64,000 bases of DNA from Arachis hypogaea (lineage: Eukaryota > Streptophyta > Magnoliopsida > Fabales > Fabaceae): assembly GCF_003086295.3 (NCBI RefSeq), contig NC_092038.1, positions 104,067,837-104,131,836 of the forward strand, written 5' to 3'. Below are positions 1-11,352 of this stretch, in pieces. The position numbers and the translations under genes were made by a program. The notes beneath the pieces are model-generated. The model was not told the DNA's origin, did not search any database, and worked only from the letters and a program-made list of their open reading frames with translations. The first letter of the stretch is position 1, and every line of letters starts with the position of its first letter.

Positions 1-165
1 CACAAACGCCTAGGTCACATATCTAAATAGAGAATTCAGAGGCTCGTGTCGGATGAAATTCTTGGACCCTTAAATTTGGTGGACTTTGAAGTCTGCATTG
101 AGTGCATAAAGGGAAAAAGGACAAACGAAAGGAAATTAGGTGCCGAGAGAGCTAAGATGTCTTAG
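1..165 (+). pseudogene. C1 GAG-pre-integrase (HHCC zinc finger) remnant
   Basis: Frame 1 reads HKRLGHIS, then a stop at 28-30, then a stretch ending CIECIKGK. The H-x4-H plus C-x2-C arrangement is the HHCC zinc-binding region that precedes the integrase core in copia Pol and helps integrase bind DNA. A second stop (TAG) ends the frame at 163-165. The integrase core continues in another frame, so a frameshift separates the two domains. Confidence 0.7.
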
Positions 166-167
166 AA

Positions 168-925
168 CTGATACATACTGATATATGTGGCCCATTCCTT
201 ACTATTTCTTGGAATGGACAACGGTATTTCATTATGTTCATAGACAATTACTCTCGCTACAGTTATCTATATTTAATTCATGAAAAGTCCCAAGTCTTGG
301 ATGTTTTCAAGTCTTTCAAAGCTGAAGTTAAACTTCAACTTGGGAAGAAAATTAAAGCTGTCAAATCTGATCGTGGTGGTGAATACTACGAAAGATATGA
401 CGATTCAGGTGAGCAACATCCCAGACCTTTTGCTCTTTTCCTAGAGGAGTATGGTATTATTCCACAATACACCATGCCAGGAAAACCTAGCATGAATGGT
501 GTTGCAGAGCGAATGAACCAAACTCTTAAGGACATGGTGAGAAGTATGATTAGTCATTCTTCTTTGCCTGAATCACTCTGGGAGAAACCTTAAAATCTGC
601 AGTGTACATCCTTAATAGAGTGCCAAGCAAAGCAGTTAACAAAACCTCTTATGAAATTTGGACTAGGAAAAAGCCCAGTATAAAGCATTTGCATATTTGG
701 GGATGTCCAGCTAAGGCACGACCTTATAGGCCGCATGAAAGAAAATTGGACTCAAGGACAATTAGTTGCTACTTTGTTGGTTACGCTGAGCATTCACAGG
801 GGTACAAGTTTTACAATACTGCATCAAAGTCTATTTTTGAAACGGGAAATGCGAGATTTCTTGAGGATGTTGAGTTTGGGGGGAAGGAAATATTAGGAAC
901 GTTACTTTTTATGAGGATTCTGTAA
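168..925 (+). pseudogene. C1 integrase core and C-terminal part, frameshifted
   Basis: The catalytic core starts upstream of the first ATG: HTDICGP gives the first Asp (codon 180-182). KSDRGGEY (Asp codon 369-371) and GVAERMNQ (Glu codon 507-509) supply the rest of the D,D,E triad. A TAA follows EKP at 591-593, and homologous sequence resumes in a different frame at about 602 (ILNRVPSKAVN, HLHIWGCPA, YFVGYAEHSQGYKFYN) until 925. Integrase inserts the cDNA into the genome. All three catalytic residues are present, but the reading frame is broken at least once. Confidence 0.85.
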
Positions 926-1098
926 CTGATAGTTATTAGGTCTTTGTACCTATTATTGTTCAAGATACAGTTATAGTACAAGAGCACAATGAGAATCCTA
1001 TTGTAGATTCAGTCACAATACAAGAGAACAATGAGAATATTGTTGTTGCTCAAGATATTGCTACAGTACAGGAAAATAATGAGAATCCTCCTCAACCC
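926..1098 (+). other. C1 linker between integrase and reverse transcriptase
   Basis: Low-complexity sequence with an imperfect repeat: phrases like ACAATGAGAATCCT and CAAGATA-CAG recur about every 55 bases. It corresponds to the variable, often repetitive Pol linker of copia elements. The frame contains stops. Confidence 0.5.
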
Positions 1099-2067
1099 TA
1101 ACCCATACAGCAAGCTCAAAAACCTCAAGAAGTGCCATTAAGGAGATCCAATAGAGAAAGGAGAAGTGTCATTCCGGATGAATATGTAGTGTATCTCCAA
1201 GAACATGAGGATGGCATTGGTTTGACAGAAAATGATCCAATCAATTTTCTGCAAGCCATGCAAAGTTCTAACTCTGAAAAGTGGATCAGTGCCATGAAAG
1301 AAGAGATGAAGTCTATGAAAGACAATGACGTTTGGGATCTCGTAGAATTACCTGAAGGTGTGAAACCAATTGGTTGTAAGTGGATATTTAAAACCAAAAG
1401 GGATTCTAAGGGTAATGTTGAGAGATATAAAGCTCGTCTAGTCGCTAAAGGCTTTACTCAAAAGGAAGGCATAGACTATAAAGAGACTTTCTTTCCGGTA
1501 TCATCAAAAGACTCTTCTAGAACCATAATGGCACTAGTAGCTCATTTTAACTTGGAGCTACATCAGATGGATGTAAAGACAGCATTTCTCAATGGTGACA
1601 TTGATAAAACGATGTATATGGTACAACCAGAAAATTTTGTATCAGATGATTCAAAATCTATGGTTTGTAAGTTAAAGAAATCCATCTATGGTCTCAAACA
1701 AGCTTTCCGTCAATGGTATCACAAGTTTCATCAAGTCATTACCTCATATGATTTTGAGGTAAATATCATAGATGAGTGTGTACACCACAAGTTCAGTGGG
1801 AGTAAATACATTTTTTTGGTCTTATATGTTGATGACATTCTACTTACTAGAAACGATACAGGCTTGTTGTATGAAACTAAGAAATTTTTATCGAACAAAT
1901 TTGAAATGAAAGATCTTGGTGATGCCTCTTTTGTATTAGGAATCGAGATACTAAGAGATCGCTCTCAAGGTATTCTTGGATTATCACAAAAGAACAATAT
2001 CGAAAATATTTTAAGTAGATATGCCATGAAATGTTGTAGACCAATGGATACACCTGTAGCTAAATGA
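1099..2067 (+). pseudogene. C1 reverse transcriptase domain
   Basis: About 310 residues, open from before 1132 (that codon is GTG, not a real start). Landmarks are KWIFKTKRDSKGN, ARLVAKGFTQKEGIDY, the catalytic-Asp segment QMDVKTAFLNGD, SIYGLKQA and the active-site box LYVDDILL (about residues 231-238 counted from 1132). These define a Ty1/copia-type reverse transcriptase, which copies element RNA into DNA. The domain itself is open; TGA at 2065-2067 cuts it off from RNase H. A typical Pro-Val position has become FFPVSS. Confidence 0.9.
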
Positions 2068-2666
2068 GACAAGTTCAGTCTCAAGCAATGCCCCAAAAAT
2101 GATATTGAGAGGACAGCAATGTATGATAAACTTTATGCATAAGCACTAGGGAGCTTAATGTATGCTCAAGTCTGCACACGTCTCGATATATCATTTATAG
2201 TGCGAGTGTTGGGTAGATACTTGAGAAATCCAAGCATGGATCATTGGATAGCTATTAAATGTGTAATGCGTTATCTAAAGAGAACAAAGGATTACATGCT
2301 TACTTATCGGATATCAGAAAATTTGGAGATCATTGGGTACTCTAATTCCGATTTCATGGCATATGGTTGCGAAACTTTGTCATTGAGCTTCGTATAGTAG
2401 ATGACATTGAAAGGCCATTAAAGATATTTTGTGACAATAAGTCAGCAGTACTATACTCCAACAACATTAAGAACTTGACAAAATCGAATCATACAGACAT
2501 CAAGTTCATAGTTGTCAAGGAGAAAGTTCAAGAAAAACAAATTTTCACAGAACATATAGGAACAGAGTATATGCAAGAAGACCCATTAACCAAGGGATTG
2601 ATCCCTAAAGTGTTTCATGAGCACACTGCTCGGATGGGTATCAATATTTGTGATGCCTTGATTTAG
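2068..2666 (+). pseudogene. C1 RNase H, with internal deletion
   Basis: After the RT stop the same frame continues through another stop (near 2140) into SLMYAQVCTRLDISF, then GYSNSDF, the start of the RNase H core. The middle of the domain is missing: from about 2356 the sequence jumps to WLRNFVIELRIVDDIERPLKIFCDNKSAV in another frame and ends with DPLTKGLIPKVFHEH. Copia RNase H normally has roughly 45 further residues there, including a catalytic Glu. The deletion removes catalytic residues, so it could not degrade the RNA strand of the hybrid. Confidence 0.8.
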
Positions 2667-2966
2667 TGGGAGTTTATTTTATGCTATATGTCCTATGACA
2701 GATATTGAATTATTTTTTGCAGAATTAAGTTGATGGTTTATTTCATGTTATGTGAAATGTTTATTTTGCATTATTTGTTTTGTGTTTAATCTCAATAAAA
2801 TTTTAAAGTTAGTCCAGCTGGAAATAGACATGCATGAGATCGCTTGGCATGTAATTTCCATATTACTCATCCAAATCCGATCTATGTCATTAAGTACATT
2901 AGGATGGTGATTGTCGTGGTTCAGTCATGACATTAATGTGATAAAAGATGCGGTAGTTCCATATCT
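2667..2966 (+). other. C1 3' non-coding region, possible LTR remnant
   Basis: TAGTGGGAG just after the stop looks like a weak polypurine tract, so a 3' LTR could begin near 2676. I see no convincing TG terminus and no second copy to compare it with. The stretch ends where the CACTA-like terminus begins. Confidence 0.35.
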
Positions 2967-3330
2967 CACTACAAGAAAAACACCCATTCAGGTACACTTG
3001 AAAAGTGTAGCCAAAAGTGAAAAAAAAATGATGCCTTAGGCTATAGCTACGCTTTTTGGGCTACAGAAACGCTTTAGTGGGTGATGCCTATTCGGCCGTT
3101 GCCTATTTTCAAAGGCTACGCTTTTCTGCACCAAGGGTTATGCTTTTGGCATTTGGGAATAGGGTGCGCTTTTCAAGTGATGCTGTCCAAGACCAAAGGC
3201 TATGCTTTTTAGCTTCCATTTTTACCAGAATAAGCTACGCTTTTCAACGCTACTGCATCACCTTTAAAGCGTAGCCACATTATATATCATGGCTACTTTT
3301 TATAAGTGTAGCCTTAAGTCCCTCGTTGTT
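2967..3330 (+). mobile_element. CACTA (En/Spm-type) terminus with subterminal repeats
   Basis: CACTACAAGAAAAA at 2967-2980 is the classic terminal inverted repeat of plant CACTA DNA transposons. It is followed by many short subterminal repeats in both orientations: GGCTACGCTTTT or GGCTATGCTTTT near 3045, 3110, 3190 and 3230, and AAAGCGTAGCC or AAGTGTAGCC near 3270-3310. In CACTA elements such repeats bind transposase. I did not find the opposite terminus (ending CTTGTAGTG) in the window, so this is either one end of a disrupted element or a terminal fragment. Confidence 0.7.
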
Positions 3331-3390
3331 TTTTGTATACCATAGCTACTGTATATAAGTGTAGCCTTAGGTCCCTTATTTTTTATTTTT

Positions 3391-3391
<1 letters not shown>

Positions 3392-3434
<43 letters not shown>
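3392..3434. repeat. (TA)n microsatellite
   Basis: About 21 uninterrupted TA dinucleotides inside AT-rich sequence, close to the CACTA terminus. Confidence 0.9.
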
Positions 3435-3439
<5 letters not shown>

Positions 3440-3701
3440 CTAATAATTATTAATAAAACATAATAGTTAATAATATGATTACATGTATAATAATTTTGCA
3501 ATTTTATTTAAATGAGTTAAATATTTATAAAAGAAAAATAACTACATAATTATACTAAATAATTTCTTTAAATAACAAAAATTATCTCTAACCAAAATAT
3601 AATTATAATAATGATCCAAAAAGTACTAGAATGAAGTTAATTTTAAAAATTCATACATCTCACACTAAAGCAAGCATAGCCATATCAAAATAACCATAAT
3701 T
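3435..3701. other. AT-rich unassigned sequence
   Basis: No coding potential or recognised repeat boundary. It may be CACTA interior or older host sequence. Confidence 0.4.
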
Positions 3702-5218
3702 TGATGAGCGGATATTTTATACACTTTTTGGCATCACTTTCATATAGTTTTTAGTACAATTTGTTTAGTTTTTATTAAGTTTTTATAGGTTTTAGTATTA
3801 AATTCACATTTTTGGATTCTACTATGATTTTTTGTGTTTTTGTTCAATTTCAGGTATTTTCTAGTTGAAATTGAGGAGCTGGAGCAGAAGTCTGATTTAG
3901 AGATAGAGAAAGCACTGCAGATGCTGTCTGGATCTGACCTCCTTGAACTCAAAAGAACTTTTCTTGAGTTACAGAAGTCCAAATAGAGCGCTCATATTGA
4001 TTATGGAAAGCTAACTTCTAGAGCTTTATAGCAATATATAATGGTTCATACTTTGCTTCGGATTAGAAGGCCCAAAACTGGCGTCCAACGCCGGCTTCCT
4101 GCCCCCTTCCAAGCGTCCAGCGCCCAAAGAGTAGAGGCCGGCATCCAAACGCCCAGAGAGGACCTCTAACTAGCATTCCATACCAAAAAGACCTCATAGC
4201 ACGTGGATCTCATCAAAGCTCAGCCCAAACACTCACCAAGTGGGCCTCAGAAGTGGATTTTAGCACTAAATAGACTGTTTTACCCTTACTAGTCCTCTGT
4301 TTAGTATTTAAAGTATATTTTACGTAATCATTTAAACAGATCTAGAGAGACACATATCATTCAGCTCTATTTTCATTTTACATTGTATTTTTGCTTCTGT
4401 ATGAGTTTTTAAACCTCTTAGGTTGAGGGGAGGAGCCCTGTTGAGTCCTATGAATTAATAAAAGTATTACTGTTTCTTCTTCGATCCGTGTTTGATCAAT
4501 TTCTAAGATGTATATCCACTCTTCAATGTGGTGAATAGGTTGATCGAACAATCAGCTCTATTCATCACACTAAGATGAACGTGCCCGAAAAACACCTGCG
4601 TCTACTTGGATTCGTGTGAATACGTGACTGGAAAGCACGAGCCAACATCTATGTTTATACATCTCTCAGATGGTTAATCCACGACTTCATTGGGGACTTC
4701 TCGAGATACCAGTTCAGCCAATTTCTGGGGAGATTATGGTCTCCGTGGTATAGGCTAGAATCCAAAGAAGCAGCGTTCTTTGATCCGGAAGATTCGACCT
4801 TGTCTATGGCGCTTTGAGTAGGATCGCCAGGGAAATGACTTCCCAAGCGCTTCACCCTTCGTCAGATTAGATGACCACGGCCAATGGTGTTCAATCTGTA
4901 GCAGAGGAGATCAATGACCATGGCCCATGGCGTTGATCACATTCAGCCTGCCATAGAAGAAGATCATCCACAAGTAGAGAAGACAGTAGTACCAGAGTTA
5001 ATTCAGAAAGGCAAAGCAACTCCAATCCTCAACTCTATATTTAAAGTATTAGCACCCTCTTATAAAAATCCTAAACTCCATAATCCAACAAAATTTTGAT
5101 CTGCCTGACTAAGACCTGTAAGATAACCAAAGCTTTCTTTAAACCACAATCTCCGTGGGATCAACCTTGACTCGCTCAAGCATTACTTGGACGACCTAGT
5201 GCACTTGCTAGTTCAACA
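3702..5218 (+). mobile_element. Truncated LTR of a TGATGAGCGG-type gypsy element
   Basis: It begins TGATGAGCGGATATTTTATA, as the gypsy LTRs elsewhere in the window do. It carries the same internal landmarks: the tract AGGTATTTTCTAGTTGAAATTGAG, the AGCAATATATAATGG segment, and the terminal ACTTGGACGACCTAGTGCAC. The normal end (CACAATTTCGTNCACCA) is missing, so the last 80-100 bases are gone. It is more diverged than the others, and its GC-rich part has GCGTCCAACGCC-type palindromes. No PBS or internal region follows. Confidence 0.8.
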
Positions 5219-5571
5219 GTAAGAAAGTATGGGGATTCATGCTACCATAATACCACCTAGAATTTACTACTAATACTCTACAAAAAATATATCCTACGTA
5301 CATAAGTATCTTCTAATAAAAGTCATTAGTCAATCATACATGTATCCATTCTCAACACTACTCTATCTTAGCCAATAAACCATAATAATAATCAGCTTAA
5401 TTATATAGAAAAGTAGTTAGAAAAATATTCATAATGACATTCGTAATTATAAAAATTAAAAAATCAAACTCAAAACTATCAATGACTGATATCATTAATT
5501 CACCAAGATATACAAGACTCTCAACACAAGATTAAAGGAAAAAAAACACACATAGTGAGGGAAGTTTATGC
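5219..5571. other. Unassigned AT-rich sequence
   Basis: Between two pieces of the same LTR family. No coding potential or known repeat seen. Confidence 0.35.
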
Positions 5572-5596
5572 ATATATATATATATATATATATATA
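5572..5596. repeat. (AT)n microsatellite
   Basis: About 12 AT units, ending exactly where the second LTR fragment begins. Confidence 0.85.
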
Positions 5597-5828
5597 AGTA
5601 TTACTGTTTCTTCTTCGATCTGTGTTTGATCTGTTTCTAAGATATATATTTGCTCTTCAATGTGGTGAATAGGATAATCGAACAATCAGCTCTATTCATC
5701 ACACTAAGACGAACGTGCCTGAAAAACACCCACGTCTACTTGCGTTCGTGTGAATACGTGATTGGAAAGCACGAGCCAACAGCTATGTTTATACATCTCT
5801 CAGATGGTTAATCCACGACTTCATTGGG
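5596..5828 (+). repeat. 233-bp second copy of an LTR segment (matches 4462-4694)
   Basis: Starts AAGTATTACTGTTTC and ends GACTTCATTGGG, the same length as 4462-4694 and about 93-95 % identical by eye. It has neither LTR end, so it is a fragment copied or left after rearrangement. It lies between a microsatellite and the foldback element. Confidence 0.85.
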
Positions 5829-6511
5829 ACGAAATTTGGTGATGTGGCAGATGAAATTTCAACATGACATCTGTTAAAGACTTCAAACCTGTTTCTACTG
5901 TATCCCTAATTCATGAAACCCTAATTGCCCAATTCAAATTAAATGACCAAATTAACCTTAAATGAAACACCATATTTAACTATGACTATTTAGGATACGC
6001 AAAACTGAAGAGTTTTTTGGTGGTGGTCTCTATTTGTCTTCGTCTCTTGTGTCTTTGTATTTGTCTCTTGGAATCGGTAACGTCACATGCAGTCTCACGT
6101 TTAGCATTGATACTCAGTGAAGAAATCTCCATCGAACAACAAAGGTTTGGGTAAGCATTTTATGTTTCCGTTGCCACTTTCTACAAGTGCAACTCCTTGG
6201 TTATTTGATGGAGATTTCATCACTGAGTATCAATGTCAAACGTGAGACTACACGTGACATTACTAATTCCAAAAGACGAATACAAAGACACAAGAGACAA
6301 AAACAAACAGAGACCACCACCAAGAAACTCTTCAGTTTCGTGCGTCCTAAATAATCATAGTTAAATATGGTGTTTTATTTAAGGTTAATTTAGTCATTTA
6401 ATTTGAATTGGGCAATTAAGGTTTCATGAATTATGAATACAACAAAAATGGGATTGAAGTCCTTAACGAATGCCATGTTGGAATTTCGTCTGCCACATCA
6501 CCAAGCTCCGT
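5829..6511. mobile_element. Foldback element with about 318-bp inverted arms
   Basis: The left arm 5829-6146 and right arm 6195-6511 are reverse complements with scattered mismatches and a loop of about 48 bases. Matching landmarks are TTGGTGATGTGGCAGA (left) against TCTGCCACATCACCAA (right), and AATTGCCCAATTCAAATTAA against its complement. There is no coding sequence. Long arms and a short loop suggest a foldback or long-TIR Mutator-like MITE. The right side continues to about 6655 with no left counterpart, so the left end was probably lost at the junction with the LTR fragment. Confidence 0.8.
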
Positions 6512-8600
6512 TTAATAGAGAAGGGTTCTCCTCACGGTTGGGCAGATTTGTAGCATTTTTAAAATTTTTGAGGGTATAATTATCGTTAACAAATATTAGG
6601 GTTATTATTGTCAGCGTTTTACAAGTTCGGGGGCATAATTAGTAATTTACTCTTAAAAAAATAATGTTTCAGAAAATGATATGGCCAAAAAGAAAAAGGA
6701 AGCAGCAAAATTATCCACCACCCTCTTTAATTTTGCATTCAAATCCTGGTTTCACTGGAAGCCTCATTATATGGAGCAAATATTAATGCTAGAAAATATC
6801 TTTTAGGCACCATAACAAATACCTATAATGAATAATGTATAAATTTCAATTAAAAACTAACGGCAATACACCAACGAAAAAATTATCCACTCTAACGTAA
6901 ATTCTATAAAGTAAACTAATAATCCATGTATTAACTGATTCTTAATAGTTAGCACAATACTGCTACCGGCTCAAACAACTAAACCAAATAAGCTAACAGA
7001 AGCAAAATAACTATAAAAATTACAGACAAAAAAATTGTAATTGCCATATGCAACCATTTAACTACAAATTTAGCACAACCATCATTTAGCAAGAATTAAA
7101 TTGACATAATCAAACAGAATTGGGACCCAGCAGTAGTAGCAACAATTAAATCATTCAAGAGATAAGGGCAAAAGAACAAAATAGGGCAAAAAAAAAAGAC
7201 AACCTAGAAGAAGGTGAAAATCAAGGCAAAATCGGATAGCACAAGGCAGAAGAGCAGTAGGCAGAATCGAAGAAGTCAAAAGGCGAGTCGTGGTCCTCGT
7301 GGTGTAAATTAAGGGTATTCAATGGCCAGGTGAAGATGGAAGCGGCGATGGAGTTTGCGGCTCAGAGGCTGCGAAACAGAGGAGCGTCGGTGAAGACAGC
7401 AGACTCTGGTAGTGGTGGGTGAGCACTGAGAAGCAGATAGAAGATGATGGTAGAGCCTGGGTGGGTGAGGCAGTGAGCACTGACTTCTTCTGATGTTTCT
7501 ATAATCTGATGACTGAAAGAAGTAAAAATAAAAATAAATATATAAGTTCTTCATATATTTCAAGTAATCAATGGAGTAACTTTTTTCTTACTCTAAAAAC
7601 AAACAATAAACATCTATAAATAAGGGAACACAAAGAATGGAGACGATAAAATGCAGTGTTGAGGCAAGAGCAATTATATGTATAAAAAAGGGAAGGAGGA
7701 AGAAGGAAATTGAGTATATGTATATATTGGCAATTTATTAATATCAATATGATATGATGTATTCTACGTGTGATATAAAAGAGACAACACTAATCGCCAT
7801 GTACAATAACAATAGAGTATTAATCTTAATTAATAAGGAAATAAATCATAAATAAATAGAGATAAGAAAACCAATCCTAAGATACACTTTTTAAAATATT
7901 TTCCTCATTCCTACCAGATGCCATAATAAGAAGATGAAGCATATGCTACAGTCACTTGACTACGCTATCCAAGCCCACATCATGGCACCAAGGAATTCTG
8001 AATGAAATAATTACATTACATTTAGCTTGAAAAAAAATCTTAGAAGATATCAAAAGAATAACTGAAGAAAAAATAAAAATGGATTGATAAACAACAGTCA
8101 TGGTAACAACTTGCTCCTATACACTCAAAATTTCTGAAGCTCATGGCAGCCACCAAATTTTGCTCCTGAAAAGGAAACACAACTAGGTCCACTGGCAGCC
8201 ATAGAAACAGTTTGCTAAGTTTTTAAAAATCATAGGGACGCATAAGAGAACTTATTATTTCTTCATCAAAGGACATATGCTCGCGATCTTAGATTTAACA
8301 ATTTATTCTATCTTATATTTAGGAACCAAGTCAACTATAGGTTAAATGTTCCACTCAGTAATTAATTCCTATAGAATCTAAGTGGACTAGTTTCCTTAGA
8401 TTTATAATTCAATCAGACTTTATTGAGCTGAAGAAGAAGCTCCACAATAGAAATAAGACATGAGTACACACGTTATTCAAGAAAAAGAACTGTAGCAAGT
8501 AGCAACATATTACATATCCAATTAAAGTCTAAACCAATTAAAGTCTAAAGCCACAAAAAACCTATCTAGTATTAGTATGACCTATGAAGCATAGGAGAAT
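6512..8600. other. Unidentified AT-rich DNA
   Basis: 6512-6655 is probably the outer part of the foldback terminus. Beyond that I see scattered short open frames, none with a recognisable domain or codon bias, and homopolymer-rich stretches. It could be CACTA interior, old intergenic DNA or intron or UTR sequence of the weak gene model to its right. Confidence 0.4.
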
Positions 8601-9457
8601 GCAATTCATATTAGTGGGAACCTCCACCACTGCATAGTAAATAAAATTATCATGGAATAACAAAACTCAGATAGAAAAGAGAAATAAAGCTGGCAAAAAC
8701 ATACCAAGACAAAGTTTTATTGGATCTTGAAAAGATAGTTCACGAGTATACCCAAATTTCTCGAGAACGCCACGAACTACACTTCTCAAGTCTGAAAGGG
8801 GAGGGGAAAAATGAAAAAAATCATCCTCGACATGCTTAGGTGTTAAGGTTGCATTTGGATTCAGTCTCACAAACAAAAATACAGAGAAAATAGACATATA
8901 AATTTGTTTGGTTATGGAAACAAGGACAGGAATAGAAACACAAAATTTATCCTCCAAGATAGAAAATTCTTGTATTTTCTTGTACTTCCTAAAAGTGAGA
9001 CTAGGAAATATTCTCTTCTTTCTCTATCTCTCCATCTCTATAGAAAAAGAAAATCCTAACAGTGTCTAAGCGTGCCACCAAATCCAATCCTCAGTTAGTT
9101 CTTACTTCCAAAGTTAGTTCATATTTTACTATAACCATCATTTACATGCCAATTTTTTTCTTGAGCTTTTTGATATCTAACTGAAAAAGATTTTAACTGA
9201 GAACCCTAAAATACCATGCATCTTCATCAACCACAGCATGCATGTTATCAAATCACAGTTCAAAAACCCATATTTCACATATTAAAACCCCCAAATTAAA
9301 ATCTCTAAAATCGGAACTCTTAACCTCTGAAATTTCAGAACCAAATAGAAATCAATACACACCTATTCAATGATGTGAGCATAGAGAAGACGATGATGAG
9401 AAGCACGAAGATGACGATGGTGAGGGCGGCGCATCGACGATTAGTGCAGAACATCAT
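8601..9457 (-). pseudogene. Possible gene fragment with exon-like blocks
   Basis: Read on the minus strand. ATG at 9457 opens a peptide MMFCTNRRCAALT followed by a strongly hydrophobic run (IVIFVLLIIVF), like a signal anchor, ending at a GT-type donor near 9361. After intron-like sequence a pyrimidine-rich acceptor (CCCCTCCCCTTTCAG) precedes DLRSVVRGVLEKFGYTREL, which ends in CTTG and a GTATGT donor near 8698. A third block after TATGCAG (about 8645) keeps the phase, reads VVEVPTNMNCILL and soon stops. I do not recognise the protein. The model rests on splice-like signals and phase only; chance is a real alternative. Confidence 0.25.
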
Positions 9458-9695
9458 AGAAGAGCGATGGTCAATGTAGTGGTGACAATGAGTGTTGAAG
9501 GTGAGAATGGCGAAGATGAGGGTTGTTGTGCGCGAAAGGGTTGGTGAAGGTGAGGGTTATGCATGTGTGCTTCTGGAGGGAAATAAAAGAGGACTAAAAA
9601 GTTCAGTAAGTGTTAGGATTTGACCCTACATACATTGGATTTGGATCCACTAAAGTTTGAATTTCACTTTAGAGAGTAAAGTGTGATCTCTCACC
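9458..9695. other. Unassigned sequence left of the Sirevirus fragment
   Basis: Contains possible upstream sequence of the gene fragment (minus strand), then AT-rich sequence up to the abrupt start of copia coding sequence near 9690. No terminal repeat identified. Confidence 0.35.
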
Positions 9696-11352
9696 ATGAG
9701 GGGTTATCCTCATGACTTCATCATTGGTGATCCCTCACAAGGTGTAACAACAAGATCCTCAACCAAAAGGCAATCCGAACCAAGCAACTTTGCCCTCTTA
9801 TCACAGATAGAGCCCAACAATGTAAAACAAGCTCTTGAAGATCCATCATGGGTCAAAGCCATGCAAGAAGAGCTTGCTCAATTCGATAAGAATAAGGTTT
9901 GGACACTAGTACCTCATCTAGATGGTAAGAAAGTTAAGGGTACTAAGTGGGTGTTCAAAAATAAATTAGGTGAGGATGGAAAAGTTGTTCGTAACAAGGC
10001 TATATTAGTGGCCCAAGGTTACGATCAAGAAGAGGGTATAGATTTTGATGAGTCTTTTGCTCCGGTAGCTAGAATGGAAGCAATTAGGTTGCTTCTTGCC
10101 TATGCTGCCCATAAGGGTTTCAAAATGTTTCAAATGGATGTCAAATGTGCTTTCCTTAATGGCTTTATTGATAGAGAAGTGTATGTGGCACAACCCCCGG
10201 GTTTTGAAGATAAAGAATTTCCAAACCATGTTTTCAAACTCTCAAAGGCTCTTTATGGCCTTAGACAAGCTCCAAGAGCTTGGAATGAAAGGCTTAGTGC
10301 GTTCTTGCTAGAAAATCAATTTCAAAGGGGTACCACCGACACTACTTTATTTGTTAAAGCATCTAATGATGATATTCTCCTAGTTCAAGTTTATGTGGAT
10401 GACATTGTGTTTGGATCGGCCAATGAGTCCTTGTGTGAAGTGTTTGGAAAACTCATGACTAGTGAGTTTGAGATGAGTCTAATGGGAGAGTTAACTTTCT
10501 TTCTTGGCCTCCAAATTAAACAAACTCCTAGTGGTTCCTTTATTCACCAAGGAAAGTATGCACTAGAACTAATAAAAAAAGTTTGGCCTAGAAAACTCTA
10601 AACCAATGTGAACACCAATGCATCCAAACACTAAACTTGAAAAGGATGATAATGGGAAAGATGTGGATGAAACACGGTATAGAGGAATGATAGGTTCTCT
10701 CATGTACCTCACCTCTTCTAGATCGAATATTGTTCAAAGTGTGGGTGTATGTTCAAGATTTTAATCTCACCCAAAAGAATCCCATCTTTCAGTCATTAAG
10801 CACATCATTAGATACATTAAGGGTAAAAATGATTATGGCTTATGGTATCCAAAATCTGATACCTTTTGTGCAGTAGGGTTCTGTGATGCAGATTATGCGG
10901 GAGATAGGGTGGATAGAAGGAGCACATCCGGCATGTGTTGCTTCCTTGGAAGTTCACTCAACATGTGGTCAAGCAAAAAATAAGCCACAGTGGCTCTATC
11001 CACAGCTGAAGCTGAATATATTTCTGCATTTGCATGTTGTTCATAACTAATTTGGTTAAAAACGCAGTTAGAAGATTACAAATTAAAGATCAATAGTATA
11101 CCGTTATTTTGTGATAATATGAGTGCTATAAACATTTCTAAAAATACTGTTCTGCATTCGAGAACCAAGCACATTGAAATCAAATATCATTTTATTAGAG
11201 AACATGTGCAAAAGGGTACTATTGATATTCAATTTGTCAAATCTGAAGACCAACTTACTGACATTTTTACAAAACCTCTCTGTGAAGACAGATTATGCAA
11301 TTTGAGAAAAAGTTTGGGAATAATAAATTTAAGCTCTATTGATAACTTGTGA
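9696..11352 (+). pseudogene. C2 reverse transcriptase and RNase H, broken
   Basis: RT is open for 301 residues (9696-10601): [58 protein letters not shown] and the active-site box [10 protein letters not shown] are all visible. A run of seven A (about 10574-10580) causes a frameshift in the connection. RNase H then reads GSLMYLTSSR, FCDADYAGD, STSGMCCFLGSSLNMW, ALSTAEAEYISA, TKHIEIKYHFIREHV and DIFTKPL. It has in-frame stops near 10761, 10981 and 11047. Both catalytic domains are recognisable, but the protein cannot be made. Confidence 0.9.

Larger units (their letters stand above)
1..2966 (+). mobile_element. C1: 3' part of a degenerate Ty1/copia retrotransposon
   Basis: Domains occur in the Ty1/copia order: GAG-pre-integrase zinc finger, integrase, reverse transcriptase, RNase H, all on the plus strand. 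Each is broken by stops or frame changes, so the copy is dead. Gag, protease and the 5' LTR lie left of the window if they exist. The right edge is set by the CACTA-like terminus at 2967. A 3' LTR start is not clearly recognisable after the RNase H stop. Confidence 0.85.

Noticed and set aside
1132..1134. Start codon of the C1 RT frame
   Set aside because: The codon is GTG and the frame is open further upstream; RT is part of a polyprotein.
7309..7563. 84-residue frame (-) with a hydrophobic start
   Set aside because: No domain, His/Arg-rich by composition, no splice or neighbour support.
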